From a virus, in IMG/VR virus record IMGVR_UViG_3300021963_004660, positions 1-50,155 of that record: a stretch of DNA of 50,155 nt; one strand, written 5' to 3'. The notes under the pieces are model-generated. The model did not search any database, was not told where the DNA came from, and saw only the letters and a program-made list of their open reading frames with translations. Both the position numbers and the translations under genes were made by a program. Positions 34,168 to 41,672 of this stretch are shown piece after piece (within the stretch, counting starts at the first letter, position 1; each line of letters opens with the position of its first letter).

Positions 34168-35124
34168 ATGGGAAGATATGTTTCGATTCCGATAGAATCG
34201 GCAGTTTATTATGGTATACGAGATGTTAAACCAGGATATGGCACTGGAGGATTCCGTTTTTATGGTATTTCAGGTACATTTACTGTTCCATCTGGTGTTA
34301 ACGAAGTTCGTGTAACTGTTCTTGGTGGCGGTGGTTGTGGTTCTGGCATTAATAATAGCGGAGCGTCTAGAACAACCGGTCACGGTGGTGGTGGCGGAGG
34401 GTATGTCGTAGCAACAGTTCCCGTCACATCCGGATGCGTTTGTAACGTAGGAGTTGGATCAGCCAACGGAGGAAGTTCTTGTTTTGGAACTGCCGTTTAT
34501 GCATATGGCGGATGCAATGCTCAAGCATTTTTCTGTTCTTGCTGTTTTTCTGGAGGAAATTTTTGCGTTTGTTCGGGAACATGTATTATTGGCTGGTGTG
34601 GTAATAAAGGATGTCCTGGATCATGTGGTAATGGAGGAACTGGTAATTTCAGCTATGGAACAGGTCCAGGCGGTGCATCTGGAAGTCCAGCAGGCGGAAA
34701 TTGCTTAGGACCTTTCCCTGGAGTATCTGGATCTGACATTTATAACTGTAGAGGTTTTAACGGTGAAGATGCAACAGAATCAGACTTAGCGTCTAAATTC
34801 GGAAATACAATCAGATGGCCAGGAGAAGCATTACTAGGAACTTCTAGAACCGCAACTGTAATTGCTGGTACTGCGGCAGGCTATCCTGCTGTTGCGTATT
34901 GTGTTAGTGCGTTTGGTGGTGGTAGCAATCATTGCTACTGCTGTGGAACCGGTACATGCGGATATGCGGCCGCCGGTTATGGTGGAGGTCAGGCTGGTGA
35001 AGTGAGAACATGTTACTGCTATAATGATTATGGATATGGCACATGTCAATGTTGGCAAGGTGCTGGTTGTTACTTGTCAGTTCGTGGATGTGCAGGAAGT
35101 GGATTTGTTGTAGTGGAATACTAA
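34168..35124 (+). CDS. Gly/Cys-rich adhesin-like tail-tip protein
   Basis: A 318-aa protein with 27 cysteines by my count (about 8.5%). Seen: GTFTVPSGVNEVRVTVLGGG, the start of the Gly-rich fibre-tip domain, then GHGGGGGGYVVATVPV and Cys-dense stretches FFCSCCFSGGNFCVCSGTC, NHCYCCGTGTC and TCYCYNDYGYGTCQC, ending AGSGFVVVEY. Poly-Gly runs recall gp38-type adhesins, whose Gly loops pack around receptor-binding loops. The cysteines sit in what look like loops and might bind metal or form disulfides after release. Placement at the end of the fibre locus argues for receptor recognition. No similar Cys load appears elsewhere in the window apart from the two next genes. Confidence 0.7.
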   Translation: MGRYVSIPIESAVYYGIRDVKPGYGTGGFRFYGISGTFTVPSGVNEVRVTVLGGGGCGSGINNSGASRTTGHGGGGGGYVVATVPVTSGCVCNVGVGSANGGSSCFGTAVYAYGGCNAQAFFCSCCFSGGNFCVCSGTCIIGWCGNKGCPGSCGNGGTGNFSYGTGPGGASGSPAGGNCLGPFPGVSGSDIYNCRGFNGEDATESDLASKFGNTIRWPGEALLGTSRTATVIAGTAAGYPAVAYCVSAFGGGSNHCYCCGTGTCGYAAAGYGGGQAGEVRTCYCYNDYGYGTCQCWQGAGCYLSVRGCAGSGFVVVEY

Positions 35125-35125
35125 A

Positions 35126-35440
35126 ATGGCAAAAAGATATACCATAAATGATATTAGTGGTGTTAGAGAATCATATCGTGCAAATCCATCAACAACAGCA
35201 GGTGTAGGGCAAGTTGTTTTTGCCCTATATACTGCTGGAACTCAAACATTGATGGGGCAATGCACCTCTGGATCAAATCTAATTCCTTGGGGGATTAGAT
35301 GTAGTTTCGTATGCGGACAGCAAAGTGCTTGTTCTACTTCAGCATGTACTACTAATTCATTTTCTTTTGGGCAAGGAACTTATGTTGCATTAGGTTCCGT
35401 TGGAGATTGTGGTGCAACTCTTTGGAGAAGGATTTCCTAA
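35126..35440 (+). CDS. Cys-containing small tail-tip protein, paralogue A
   Basis: A 104-aa protein with six Cys: KRYTINDISGVRESYR, then a QVVFALYTAGTQTLMGQCTS strand pair, SNLIPWGIRCSFVCGQQSAC and the end GTYVALGSVGDCGATLWRRI. It is clearly paralogous to the next gene (INDI-G-x-R-x-SYR-NPS, GTQ-LMG, SGSNLIP-G-RC, and an identical last 20 residues). It begins 1 nt after the adhesin. A tail-tip or adhesin-partner role is inferred from position and Cys content. Confidence 0.65.
   Translation: MAKRYTINDISGVRESYRANPSTTAGVGQVVFALYTAGTQTLMGQCTSGSNLIPWGIRCSFVCGQQSACSTSACTTNSFSFGQGTYVALGSVGDCGATLWRRIS
35374..35430 (+). repeat. 57-bp perfect direct repeat, copy 1
   Basis: Encodes the C-terminal part of paralogue A (GTYVALGSVGDCGATLWRR). 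All 57 bases are identical to 35743-35799, although the rest of the two genes has diverged, so recent gene conversion or strong constraint is indicated. Confidence 0.9.
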
Positions 35441-35806
35441 ATGAAAGAAGAAAACTGGAGACAAGCCGTTGATGCTGGCGCTCTTGTACTAGGAAAAAAA
35501 CGTTTTAGTATAAACGACATAGCTGGTTGGAGAGATAGTTATCGTGGAAATCCTAGCTCTGGTTCCTCAGGTGCAGGACAACTTGTGTTTGCACAATACA
35601 CTGGAGGAACGCAAGTCCTAATGGGAATGCAAACATCTGGATCAAATTTGATTCCAGCCGGAGTAAGATGCTGTATGTCTCCCGGTAATTCAAGTGCCTG
35701 CACGGGTTCATCGTGTGTTGCTTGTGGATTTACTATGGGTACAGGAACTTATGTTGCATTAGGTTCCGTTGGAGATTGTGGTGCAACTCTTTGGAGAAGA
35801 ATATAA
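35441..35806 (+). CDS. Cys-containing small tail-tip protein, paralogue B
   Basis: A 121-aa paralogue of the preceding protein, with a 17-residue N-terminal extension (MKEENWRQAVDAGALVLGKK region) and six Cys (RCCMSPGNSSACTGSSCVAC and GDCG). It abuts paralogue A with no spacer. Shared core: FSINDIAGWRDSYRGNPSSG, GTQVLMGMQTSGSNLIPAG, and the same last 20 residues. A tandem duplication is the simplest origin. Function as paralogue A: possibly receptor-recognition accessory. Confidence 0.65.
   Translation: MKEENWRQAVDAGALVLGKKRFSINDIAGWRDSYRGNPSSGSSGAGQLVFAQYTGGTQVLMGMQTSGSNLIPAGVRCCMSPGNSSACTGSSCVACGFTMGTGTYVALGSVGDCGATLWRRI
35743..35799 (+). repeat. 57-bp perfect direct repeat, copy 2
   Basis: Second copy, ending 7 bases before the stop-codon end of paralogue B. 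See copy 1 at 35374. Confidence 0.9.
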
Positions 35807-35814
35807 GTATTCGC

Positions 35815-35843
35815 TTGACACCTACGTATAATTCTCATATAAT
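35815..35843 (+). promoter_or_regulatory. Consensus sigma70 promoter
   Basis: TTGACA (35815-35820), 17-nt spacer, TATAAT (35838-35843): a perfect match in both hexamers and ideal spacing. It lies about 40 nt before the glycosyltransferase start, followed by a TTTTTTTGGAG leader with RBS. Unlike the late-type motifs elsewhere, it should be read by unmodified host polymerase. Confidence 0.88.
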
Positions 35844-35884
35844 ATAAGATATACATATATTGTAATTATTTTTTTGGAGTTGTT

Positions 35885-36838
35885 ATGACAAATGATGAGA
35901 GAACAGTTTTCGTCATTGATGGCGGCGCAGGACGTGCCGTAACATCAATCCCCGCACTTTTAAAGTACCACTTAAAAAATCCACAAGACGATTTTAAGAT
36001 TTGCATCTATGGATGGGACACATTGTTTTGGGGCATACCAGAACTTCAAGATAGAGTTTTCAACATCGAAAACAAAGGCGTATTTGAAAATATATTTTTA
36101 AACGCAACTAGAGTTATCACTCCAGAGCCTTACAGACTTCCCGCATACTACACACAGAAGAAAAATTTAGTAGAAGCATTTGACGCAATCATCAATGATA
36201 CTAACGATCATTCTGATCTTCCGAATTTAAAATTTGTGTTAAACAAGGGAGAAGAAATCAATGCATTGAATGCTATGGGTCAAGCTATTCAACAAGATGA
36301 ATCTAGAAAAGATAAATTAAATATCGTGATTCAGCCTTGGGGAAGTACAGCAAAGAAAGTTGGCAACTACATAGTTGACGAATCGTCTAGAAGTCTAACC
36401 AACGAATCATATTTAAAAATAGTCAAACATTTTTCAGAAAAATATAACCTATACTATTTTGGTGACAGAGGTTTATGTCCCGAAGACGATACTTATACAT
36501 TGAAGTATGATGGCGACTTAAGATTTTGGCTTTCATTAATTGATTCTGCTGACTACTTCATTGGATGTGATTCTGTCGGACAGCATTTTGCCAAAGGTTT
36601 AAATAAACCAGGAACTGTGATTTTAGGAAGCACGTTTGCAGAAAATATTTCTTATCCTGAATTTTTCAATATTTTCGAAAAAGCAGGTGCAAAAAAATAT
36701 TCTCCATTAAGGATCAACGGTATCGATTCACACTTAGCAGATAGAATCAATGATACTAGAATGGACTTCAGCGATGAAGAACTTGATAAATTAATCAAAT
36801 CAATTGAAACACACATTAAAGCAACGGTGAGGAAATAA
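35885..36838 (+). CDS. GT9-like glycosyltransferase (heptosyltransferase family)
   Basis: A 317-aa GT-B-type enzyme. Seen: GGAGRAVTSIPALLKYHL (13-30), the GT9 donor/acceptor loop position; a short IQPWGST (149-154) at the start of the second domain; and LIDSADYFIGCDSVGQHFAK with LNKPGTVILGST (218-250), the GT9 nucleotide-sugar site with D229, S230 and H234. Known: GT9 enzymes such as WaaC/WaaF add ADP-heptose to LPS core. A GmhB-like heptose phosphatase a few genes away is suggestive of heptose use, but the donor is not proven. First gene behind the sigma70 promoter; overlaps the carbamoyltransferase start by 1 nt. Confidence 0.75.
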   Translation: MTNDERTVFVIDGGAGRAVTSIPALLKYHLKNPQDDFKICIYGWDTLFWGIPELQDRVFNIENKGVFENIFLNATRVITPEPYRLPAYYTQKKNLVEAFDAIINDTNDHSDLPNLKFVLNKGEEINALNAMGQAIQQDESRKDKLNIVIQPWGSTAKKVGNYIVDESSRSLTNESYLKIVKHFSEKYNLYYFGDRGLCPEDDTYTLKYDGDLRFWLSLIDSADYFIGCDSVGQHFAKGLNKPGTVILGSTFAENISYPEFFNIFEKAGAKKYSPLRINGIDSHLADRINDTRMDFSDEELDKLIKSIETHIKATVRK

Positions 36839-38580
36839 TGAGTCATAATATTTTAGCAATTAGTCCAGGACATAACGGATCGATTTGTCTTCTCGTGGAT
36901 GGAAAAATTGAAGTTTACATTGAAGAAGAACGCTTGACGAGGCTCAAATATGATGCAAATCCACTAAGAAGTATTTTCTATGTCTTAGACAACTATCACG
37001 TAGATACATTAATTTTATGTGGAACTGGTGAAAGCATGTATCCCAAATTAACATGGTCTGGTGAAGAATTATTCACATCGACTGTTAGACGATATAACCC
37101 TAATGTAAAAACTTTTGGTTTTTGGGAATACCATCATCTAGGTCATGCTACTGGTGCATTTTATAATTCAGGATTTGATACTGCGGCAGCAATTGTCGTT
37201 GATGGTGCAGGTTCTATAGTTGATTTAAAATTACCACTTCCTTTCGCAACGTTTGGATATGAAACCGAAACTATTTTTAAATGCTCATATCCAAATGATC
37301 TTGAATTGATGTATAAATCGATAGGTCAAAACGGAGGAATGAAAGTATACTCAGAAGACAAAAAATTTAAATATAGTGGTACTGTTAATATATGCAAGAC
37401 GTATGAAGCGGCAACACAGTATGCAGGATTTCATCCAATTGAGGCAGGTAAATTAATGGGTCTAGCTTCTTATGGTGGTCCAAATGAAGATATTCCCCCA
37501 TTATTTTATGGTGAAGATGCGAACAAAAATTTATATTACGCTCAGTATCCTGCTGGTGGACTGATTAATATCAATTCATTCCCTAAACTGCGATTGAAAG
37601 CTATGGGTGATGAAATCAATCCATTGGGTGCTGATATTAAAGATATTGTAAAATATCCAGAAGACTTAAAACTGGTTCAAGATTTTGCATGGAAAACTCA
37701 ACAAGAAACACAAAAACTTGTGGGTGATCTAATTCAGAAAGCTATTGATCTTACTGGAGAAAAAAATATTGTAATCTCTGGCGGCTATGGATTGAATTGC
37801 GTTGCAAACTACTATTATAAAAAACGCTTTCCAGAAATCAATTTGTATTGTGATGCAATTGCACACGATGGAGGAACTTCAATCGGACTAGCAAAGTTTG
37901 CATGGTATCAACATTGCAAAGAAGAAAACCTTCCTTTCGAAAAACAACCATTGAAAACATTATATCTTGGTATCGATAGAAACGATGAAATTGATGAGGA
38001 AAAATATTCTGATGAATTTAACATCAAAACTGTTACTGCCGCAGATGTTGCACAATTGATTGCTGATAAAAACATTGTTTCTATGTTCAATGGTCGTGCA
38101 GAAGCTGGACCAAGAGCATTGGGCAATCGTTCAATATTGTTTGACCCAAGAGCAAAAGACGGAAAACATATTGTCAATACAGTTAAAGGTCGTGAATGGT
38201 TCAGACCATTTGCAGGTACAGTATTGAAAGAGAAAATGAATAATTGGTTTGATATGGCTGGACTCGAAGAGTCTCCATTTATGATGTATGCAGTTGATGT
38301 TCTGCCAGAAAAATTAGAACAAGTGCCTTGCATTACGCACGTAGATAATACATGTAGAATTCAAACAGTCACTCAAGAACAAAACAAATATTATTATGAA
38401 TTGATTGCAGAATTTGAAAAGATAACTGGTGTTCCAATTTTGTTTAACACTAGTTTTAATCTAGCTGGCGATCCGTTAGTAGAAACTTTTGCTGACGCAA
38501 TCAAAACACTAAGAAATAGCAAATTAAATTATTTGTACATTCCATCTAAATCAATTTTATTGGAGAAAAAAGATGCCTGA
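36838..38580 (+). CDS. O-carbamoyltransferase (NodU/CmcH/TobZ family)
   Basis: A 580-aa two-domain enzyme. Seen: the Kae1-like N-domain with AISPGHNGSICLLVDGKIEV and IEEERLTRLK; the metal-site region EYHHLGHATGAF with H99 and H103, and VVDGAG with D122; GLASYGG; and ISGGYGLNCVANY. The C-domain has MFNGRAEAGPRALGNRSILF and NTVKGREWFRPFAGTVL, the family signature, and PILFNTSFNLAGDPLVET. Known: these enzymes make carbamoyl-adenylate from carbamoyl phosphate and ATP, then carbamoylate a sugar or antibiotic hydroxyl. The acceptor is probably a glycan, given its glycosyltransferase neighbour. It overlaps the cupin gene by 8 nt. Confidence 0.93.
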   Translation: MSHNILAISPGHNGSICLLVDGKIEVYIEEERLTRLKYDANPLRSIFYVLDNYHVDTLILCGTGESMYPKLTWSGEELFTSTVRRYNPNVKTFGFWEYHHLGHATGAFYNSGFDTAAAIVVDGAGSIVDLKLPLPFATFGYETETIFKCSYPNDLELMYKSIGQNGGMKVYSEDKKFKYSGTVNICKTYEAATQYAGFHPIEAGKLMGLASYGGPNEDIPPLFYGEDANKNLYYAQYPAGGLININSFPKLRLKAMGDEINPLGADIKDIVKYPEDLKLVQDFAWKTQQETQKLVGDLIQKAIDLTGEKNIVISGGYGLNCVANYYYKKRFPEINLYCDAIAHDGGTSIGLAKFAWYQHCKEENLPFEKQPLKTLYLGIDRNDEIDEEKYSDEFNIKTVTAADVAQLIADKNIVSMFNGRAEAGPRALGNRSILFDPRAKDGKHIVNTVKGREWFRPFAGTVLKEKMNNWFDMAGLEESPFMMYAVDVLPEKLEQVPCITHVDNTCRIQTVTQEQNKYYYELIAEFEKITGVPILFNTSFNLAGDPLVETFADAIKTLRNSKLNYLYIPSKSILLEKKDA

Positions 38581-39010
38581 TATTATTGGAGATAGCATTT
38601 CTGACGAACTTGGTTATTTTGGTAACATTTGGGTAAGATCACATAAGTTAAAAAAGATTGGCGATATGAATGGAGGTGGTCACCTTCATCCATTCGACCA
38701 TATAACTATGCTTCATAAAGGGCGTGTTCGTGTTGATGTTACCGATCCAGAAACTGGAACCGAAAGAAGTAAAGAGTTTACTGCACCAACATTCATTGTC
38801 ATTAGAAAAGAATTGAAGCACAAGATTACCGCACTTGAAGATGACGTTCAATACTATTGTGTTTTTGCATTACGTGACGTTGATGGTGAAGTTACAGACA
38901 TTTATTCTGGCAAAAATGATCCATACAATACTGTTCCTGATGATTACTGGATTAAAAAGAAGCTAGAAAAACTAGACGCATCTACCACACACGAAGATGA
39001 TAAAGGTTAA
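38573..39010 (+). CDS. Cupin-domain protein
   Basis: A 145-aa single-domain cupin. Seen: GGGHLHPFDHITMLHKGRVR with H37, H39 and H43 as first-motif metal ligands, GRVRVDVTDPETGTE strand, and FIVIRKELKHKITALEDDV with H83 as second-motif ligand. Both motifs are intact, so a metal-binding enzyme is likely (epimerase, dioxygenase or isomerase type). The overlap with the carbamoyltransferase and the oxygenase (38997-39010) places it in the same operon. The reaction is unknown. Confidence 0.75.
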   Translation: MPDIIGDSISDELGYFGNIWVRSHKLKKIGDMNGGGHLHPFDHITMLHKGRVRVDVTDPETGTERSKEFTAPTFIVIRKELKHKITALEDDVQYYCVFALRDVDGEVTDIYSGKNDPYNTVPDDYWIKKKLEKLDASTTHEDDKG

Positions 39011-39503
39011 TCTACCAAATACATGGGGTTATGAAAATTTTATTAGTGATGATGAGCAATCTGTATTAATAGATTTTGCAAATTACATTCGCCCAAGACT
39101 CAGAAATAATGGGCTTGGACGTTTTTATCACGACCATATAAAAGTTAGATATAACGTTCCGAAAGAATTTGATGATGTCAAAGCACGTATCATAGAAACA
39201 GAAAAGTTTGCAAACTTTATACTCGATCCTATTTTTGGTGACTTCATAAGTTTCAACGAAAACGGCGGTGCTATACATAAGCACAAAGACAACAATGAAC
39301 CTGGTTATGTTCACACCAGATACAATTTAATTTGTAGTATGCCTGAAATTGGAGGTAATCCGATTTATGAAGATGATGTTATTGACGTAAAAGAGAAAAT
39401 GCTTTGGCGATGTGAAGCTGGTTTGTACAACCATTCTTCAGTTGAAGTGCAAGGAAATAAACCTAGAATTAACATATCGTTTGGATTTCAATTAAAAAAA
39501 TGA
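38997..39503 (+). CDS. 2-oxoglutarate/Fe(II) oxygenase-like protein
   Basis: A 168-aa protein with the Fe(II)/2OG facial triad: H96 and D98 in GAIHKHKDNN, and distal H146 in GLYNHSSVEV, with R157 in NKPRINISFGF as the 2-oxoglutarate anchor. Core strands VHTRYNLICSMPEIGGNPIY match phage P4H-like oxygenases common in marine T4-like genomes. Small relatives hydroxylate proteins, nucleic acids or small molecules; the target here is unknown. It overlaps genes on both sides, indicating co-expression. Confidence 0.78.
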   Translation: MIKVNLPNTWGYENFISDDEQSVLIDFANYIRPRLRNNGLGRFYHDHIKVRYNVPKEFDDVKARIIETEKFANFILDPIFGDFISFNENGGAIHKHKDNNEPGYVHTRYNLICSMPEIGGNPIYEDDVIDVKEKMLWRCEAGLYNHSSVEVQGNKPRINISFGFQLKK

Positions 39504-40090
39504 AAACTGGATTTAGTCACGAAACGTTATTTGAATATGACGAATCAAAAATACGACAGTATCTAACTAATGCAAACAATTCAGGTTTGCTATGGAATGA
39601 TGTGCCCGAAAGAAAAAACTTGTATGCACAAGAGCAAACTGATATTACACTTCTATACAATCTTGCAGACAAAACAAACGCAGTCTTCAATAAATTTTAT
39701 ATAAACGAAAAGATTATTGAGGAGTCTGGAGTAGATGAACTATTCGGAAAAATATCAAAGTTGACAGGAAGAGTATTGGGGCGTGCAATGTTTATCAAAC
39801 TGCCACCAAAAAAATCTATAGCAAAACACATAGACTCTGGGCACCATTTACAAAACTGCGAAAGAATTCATCTTCCTATCATAACAGACGAACACGTAAA
39901 ATTTATTATTGATGATGTTGTTTATCCTATGCCAGCCGGTGTAGTTTGTAGAATAAACAATAATGTTCCACACTCAGTAGATAACAATTCAAATAATTAT
40001 AGGGTGCATCTAGTTATGGATTTTGTAGTGAAAAATGATCCACACTATGACGCACCACAAGAAGAATTAAATAGATTTTGCGAATTCTAA
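39500..40090 (+). CDS. Aspartyl/asparaginyl beta-hydroxylase-like oxygenase
   Basis: A 196-aa protein of the Asp/Asn-hydroxylase fold. Seen: H110-I-D112 in IAKHIDSGHH, R122 and H124 in CERIHLPIITDE, H158 in NNNVPHSVDN, and R168-V-H170 in NYRVHLVMDFVV. In this family the H-x-R/H-x-P block and the late His and Arg bind iron and 2-oxoglutarate, so the site appears intact (H110, D112, H158, R168). Together with the previous gene it makes two unrelated 2OG-type oxygenases in tandem. Substrate unknown. Its 3' end overlaps the convergent phosphatase by 24 nt, with no terminator between. Confidence 0.72.
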   Translation: MKTGFSHETLFEYDESKIRQYLTNANNSGLLWNDVPERKNLYAQEQTDITLLYNLADKTNAVFNKFYINEKIIEESGVDELFGKISKLTGRVLGRAMFIKLPPKKSIAKHIDSGHHLQNCERIHLPIITDEHVKFIIDDVVYPMPAGVVCRINNNVPHSVDNNSNNYRVHLVMDFVVKNDPHYDAPQEELNRFCEF

Positions 40091-40660
40091 TAGATTGTTA
40101 AACACTAGAGTTTTTTTCTTCAATTCACGATTCGCAAATGTGTTGAGTTTTTCTAGTGTTTCTTTTCCATGACCGGTAAGAACAAGTATAGGCTTAGCGC
40201 CAGCTTTGTCTGCGGCTTTTAAATCACTAATTTTATCTCCAACGTACCAGCCTTTTTTCCAATCAATTTTTAATTCGTCTTTAGCACGTTTGAACATTCC
40301 AATATTTGGCTTTGCGTAGATATCGTCTTTTAGCGAAGACATTGAATAGTACAGTCCATCTATAGACATTATTCCTGCTTGACCAAAAACTTCTAATAGG
40401 TGCTTATGCACATTCTCGACTTGTTGTTGAGTTTGAAGTCCTTTTGCAATGCCGCCTTGATTTGTAATGATTACAATTTTGTGACCTCTGTCTCTTAGCA
40501 TTTTAATTGCAGAAAGACTTCCTGATATTGGAACAGCTTGCTTTGGGTCTGTTATGTAATCTCCAACATCTTCAATTATTGTTCCATCACGATCTAATCC
40601 AATCACTGGAAGAATATTATTTTGCGTCTTGACTATCGCATCTAAATTAAATCTTCCCAT
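40067..40660 (-). CDS. HAD phosphatase, GmhB-like (heptose bisphosphatase type)
   Basis: A 197-aa HAD-IIIA phosphatase. Seen: motif I LDRDGTIIED (D23 nucleophile, D25 acid), motif II IVIITNQGGIAKG, motif III Lys in DIYAKPNIGMF, motif IV YVGDKISDLKAADKAG. The arrangement matches GmhB and histidinol-phosphatase. Odd: the Cys/His zinc loop of many GmhB proteins is absent (YYSMSSLKDDIYAKP has none), so it is a zinc-free variant. Known role: removes the 7-phosphate of heptose-1,7-bisphosphate in ADP-heptose synthesis. It may pair with the GT9-like transferase. A preceding 59-aa gene overlaps it by 14 nt. Confidence 0.8.
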   Translation of the reverse strand: MGRFNLDAIVKTQNNILPVIGLDRDGTIIEDVGDYITDPKQAVPISGSLSAIKMLRDRGHKIVIITNQGGIAKGLQTQQQVENVHKHLLEVFGQAGIMSIDGLYYSMSSLKDDIYAKPNIGMFKRAKDELKIDWKKGWYVGDKISDLKAADKAGAKPILVLTGHGKETLEKLNTFANRELKKKTLVFNNLLEFAKSI

Positions 40661-40826
40661 CTTCTTTCATTCTTTCATTGTATCCGTCAACTTGCGCCTG
40701 CGCTTGTTGTTTAATCTTTATCATTATAGGATAAAAATTTGTTTCTGTCAATGTTTTACCCAACAAGCCCAAAATCATGTTTACGTCATTCACGCTCAGT
40801 TCTACGTTAATTACTAGATTATTCAT
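40647..40826 (-). CDS. Small conserved-type phage protein (59 aa)
   Basis: Read on the minus strand from ATG at 40826 with a GGAG RBS 6 nt upstream. It starts MNNLVINVELSVNDVNMILG and contains LLGKTLTETNFYPIMIKI, ending with a charged helix QAQAQVDGYNERMKEDGKI. No Cys or membrane segment. It overlaps the GmhB-like start by 14 nt, so the two are co-translated. Short proteins of this outline occur in T4-like genomes, but I know no function. Confidence 0.65.
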   Translation of the reverse strand: MNNLVINVELSVNDVNMILGLLGKTLTETNFYPIMIKIKQQAQAQVDGYNERMKEDGKI

Positions 40827-40886
40827 AAGTTCTCCATAGTTAAATCACAATTTATTTAGACTGTGTAAATTGCAATATTTGGTAAT

Positions 40887-40894
40887 GATAAATA
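40887..40894 (+). promoter_or_regulatory. Late-promoter-like motif GATAAATA
   Basis: GATAAATA 27 nt before gp13 in the divergent gap; AAGGGG RBS follows. It would start the neck/packaging operon (gp13 to gp17). Confidence 0.6.
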
Positions 40895-40920
40895 GAGTAA
40901 AGACATTTTAAGGGGCATAA

Positions 40921-41670
40921 ATGAGTACAAGCAAACCAGCGACAAGGGAAGAATTCAAAGATTTCTGTCTTAGAAGACTAGGTGCGCCTCTCTTAGAGAT
41001 AAACGTAGATGAAGATCAAGTGGAAGACTGCATTGAGATGGCATTCTCATACTACTACGACTATCATTTTGACGCAACAGAAAAAGTTTACTTAGCGCAT
41101 CAAGTAACGCAAACAGATATTGACAATAAGTACCTTTCAATAAGCGACTCTGTTATTGGCATTGTTAATATTCTGCCAATCGGAAACAGCTACTCGACAA
41201 ACAATTTGTTCAATTTGAGATATCAGATTGCATTGAATGACTTGTTTGCATTCAATACGGGACCATTTGCACCATACTACATGGCATTGCAAAACGTTGC
41301 TTTAGCTGAAGAGTTATTTGTCGGTAAACAAGGTATCAGATTCCAACGCCACTCAAATAAACTTTATGTTGACATTGCTTGGGGCGAAAAGATTGTCTTA
41401 GGTGAATACATGATTATTGAAGCATATCAGAAAATTGATCCAGATGTTTATACTGACATGTATAACGACAGATGGTTACAAAGATATTGCACCGCACTTA
41501 TTAAAAAACAATGGGGTGAAAACTTGAAGAAGTTTGAGGGCATGTCTATGCCAGGCGGCGTATCGTTTAACGGACAAAAGATTTGGGACGAAGCAAAGGA
41601 AGAGATTGACGCAATGGAAGAGGAAATGATTAGTTCTTATTCTCTACCAGTTACCGATATGTTAGGCTAA
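40921..41670 (+). CDS. 13: Neck protein gp13
   Basis: A 249-aa match to T4 gp13 (309 aa), a neck protein that completes filled heads. Seen: the start TREEFKDFCLRRLGAPLLEI and NVDEDQVEDCIEMAFSYYYD, followed by VIGIVNILPIGNSY and a long C-terminal region VDIAWGEKIVLGEYMIIEAY with WLQRYCTALIKKQWGENLKK. Conserved order 13-14-15-16-17-18-19-20 begins here. It is spaced 2 nt from gp14. Confidence 0.92.
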   Translation: MSTSKPATREEFKDFCLRRLGAPLLEINVDEDQVEDCIEMAFSYYYDYHFDATEKVYLAHQVTQTDIDNKYLSISDSVIGIVNILPIGNSYSTNNLFNLRYQIALNDLFAFNTGPFAPYYMALQNVALAEELFVGKQGIRFQRHSNKLYVDIAWGEKIVLGEYMIIEAYQKIDPDVYTDMYNDRWLQRYCTALIKKQWGENLKKFEGMSMPGGVSFNGQKIWDEAKEEIDAMEEEMISSYSLPVTDMLG

Positions 41671-41672
41671 TA

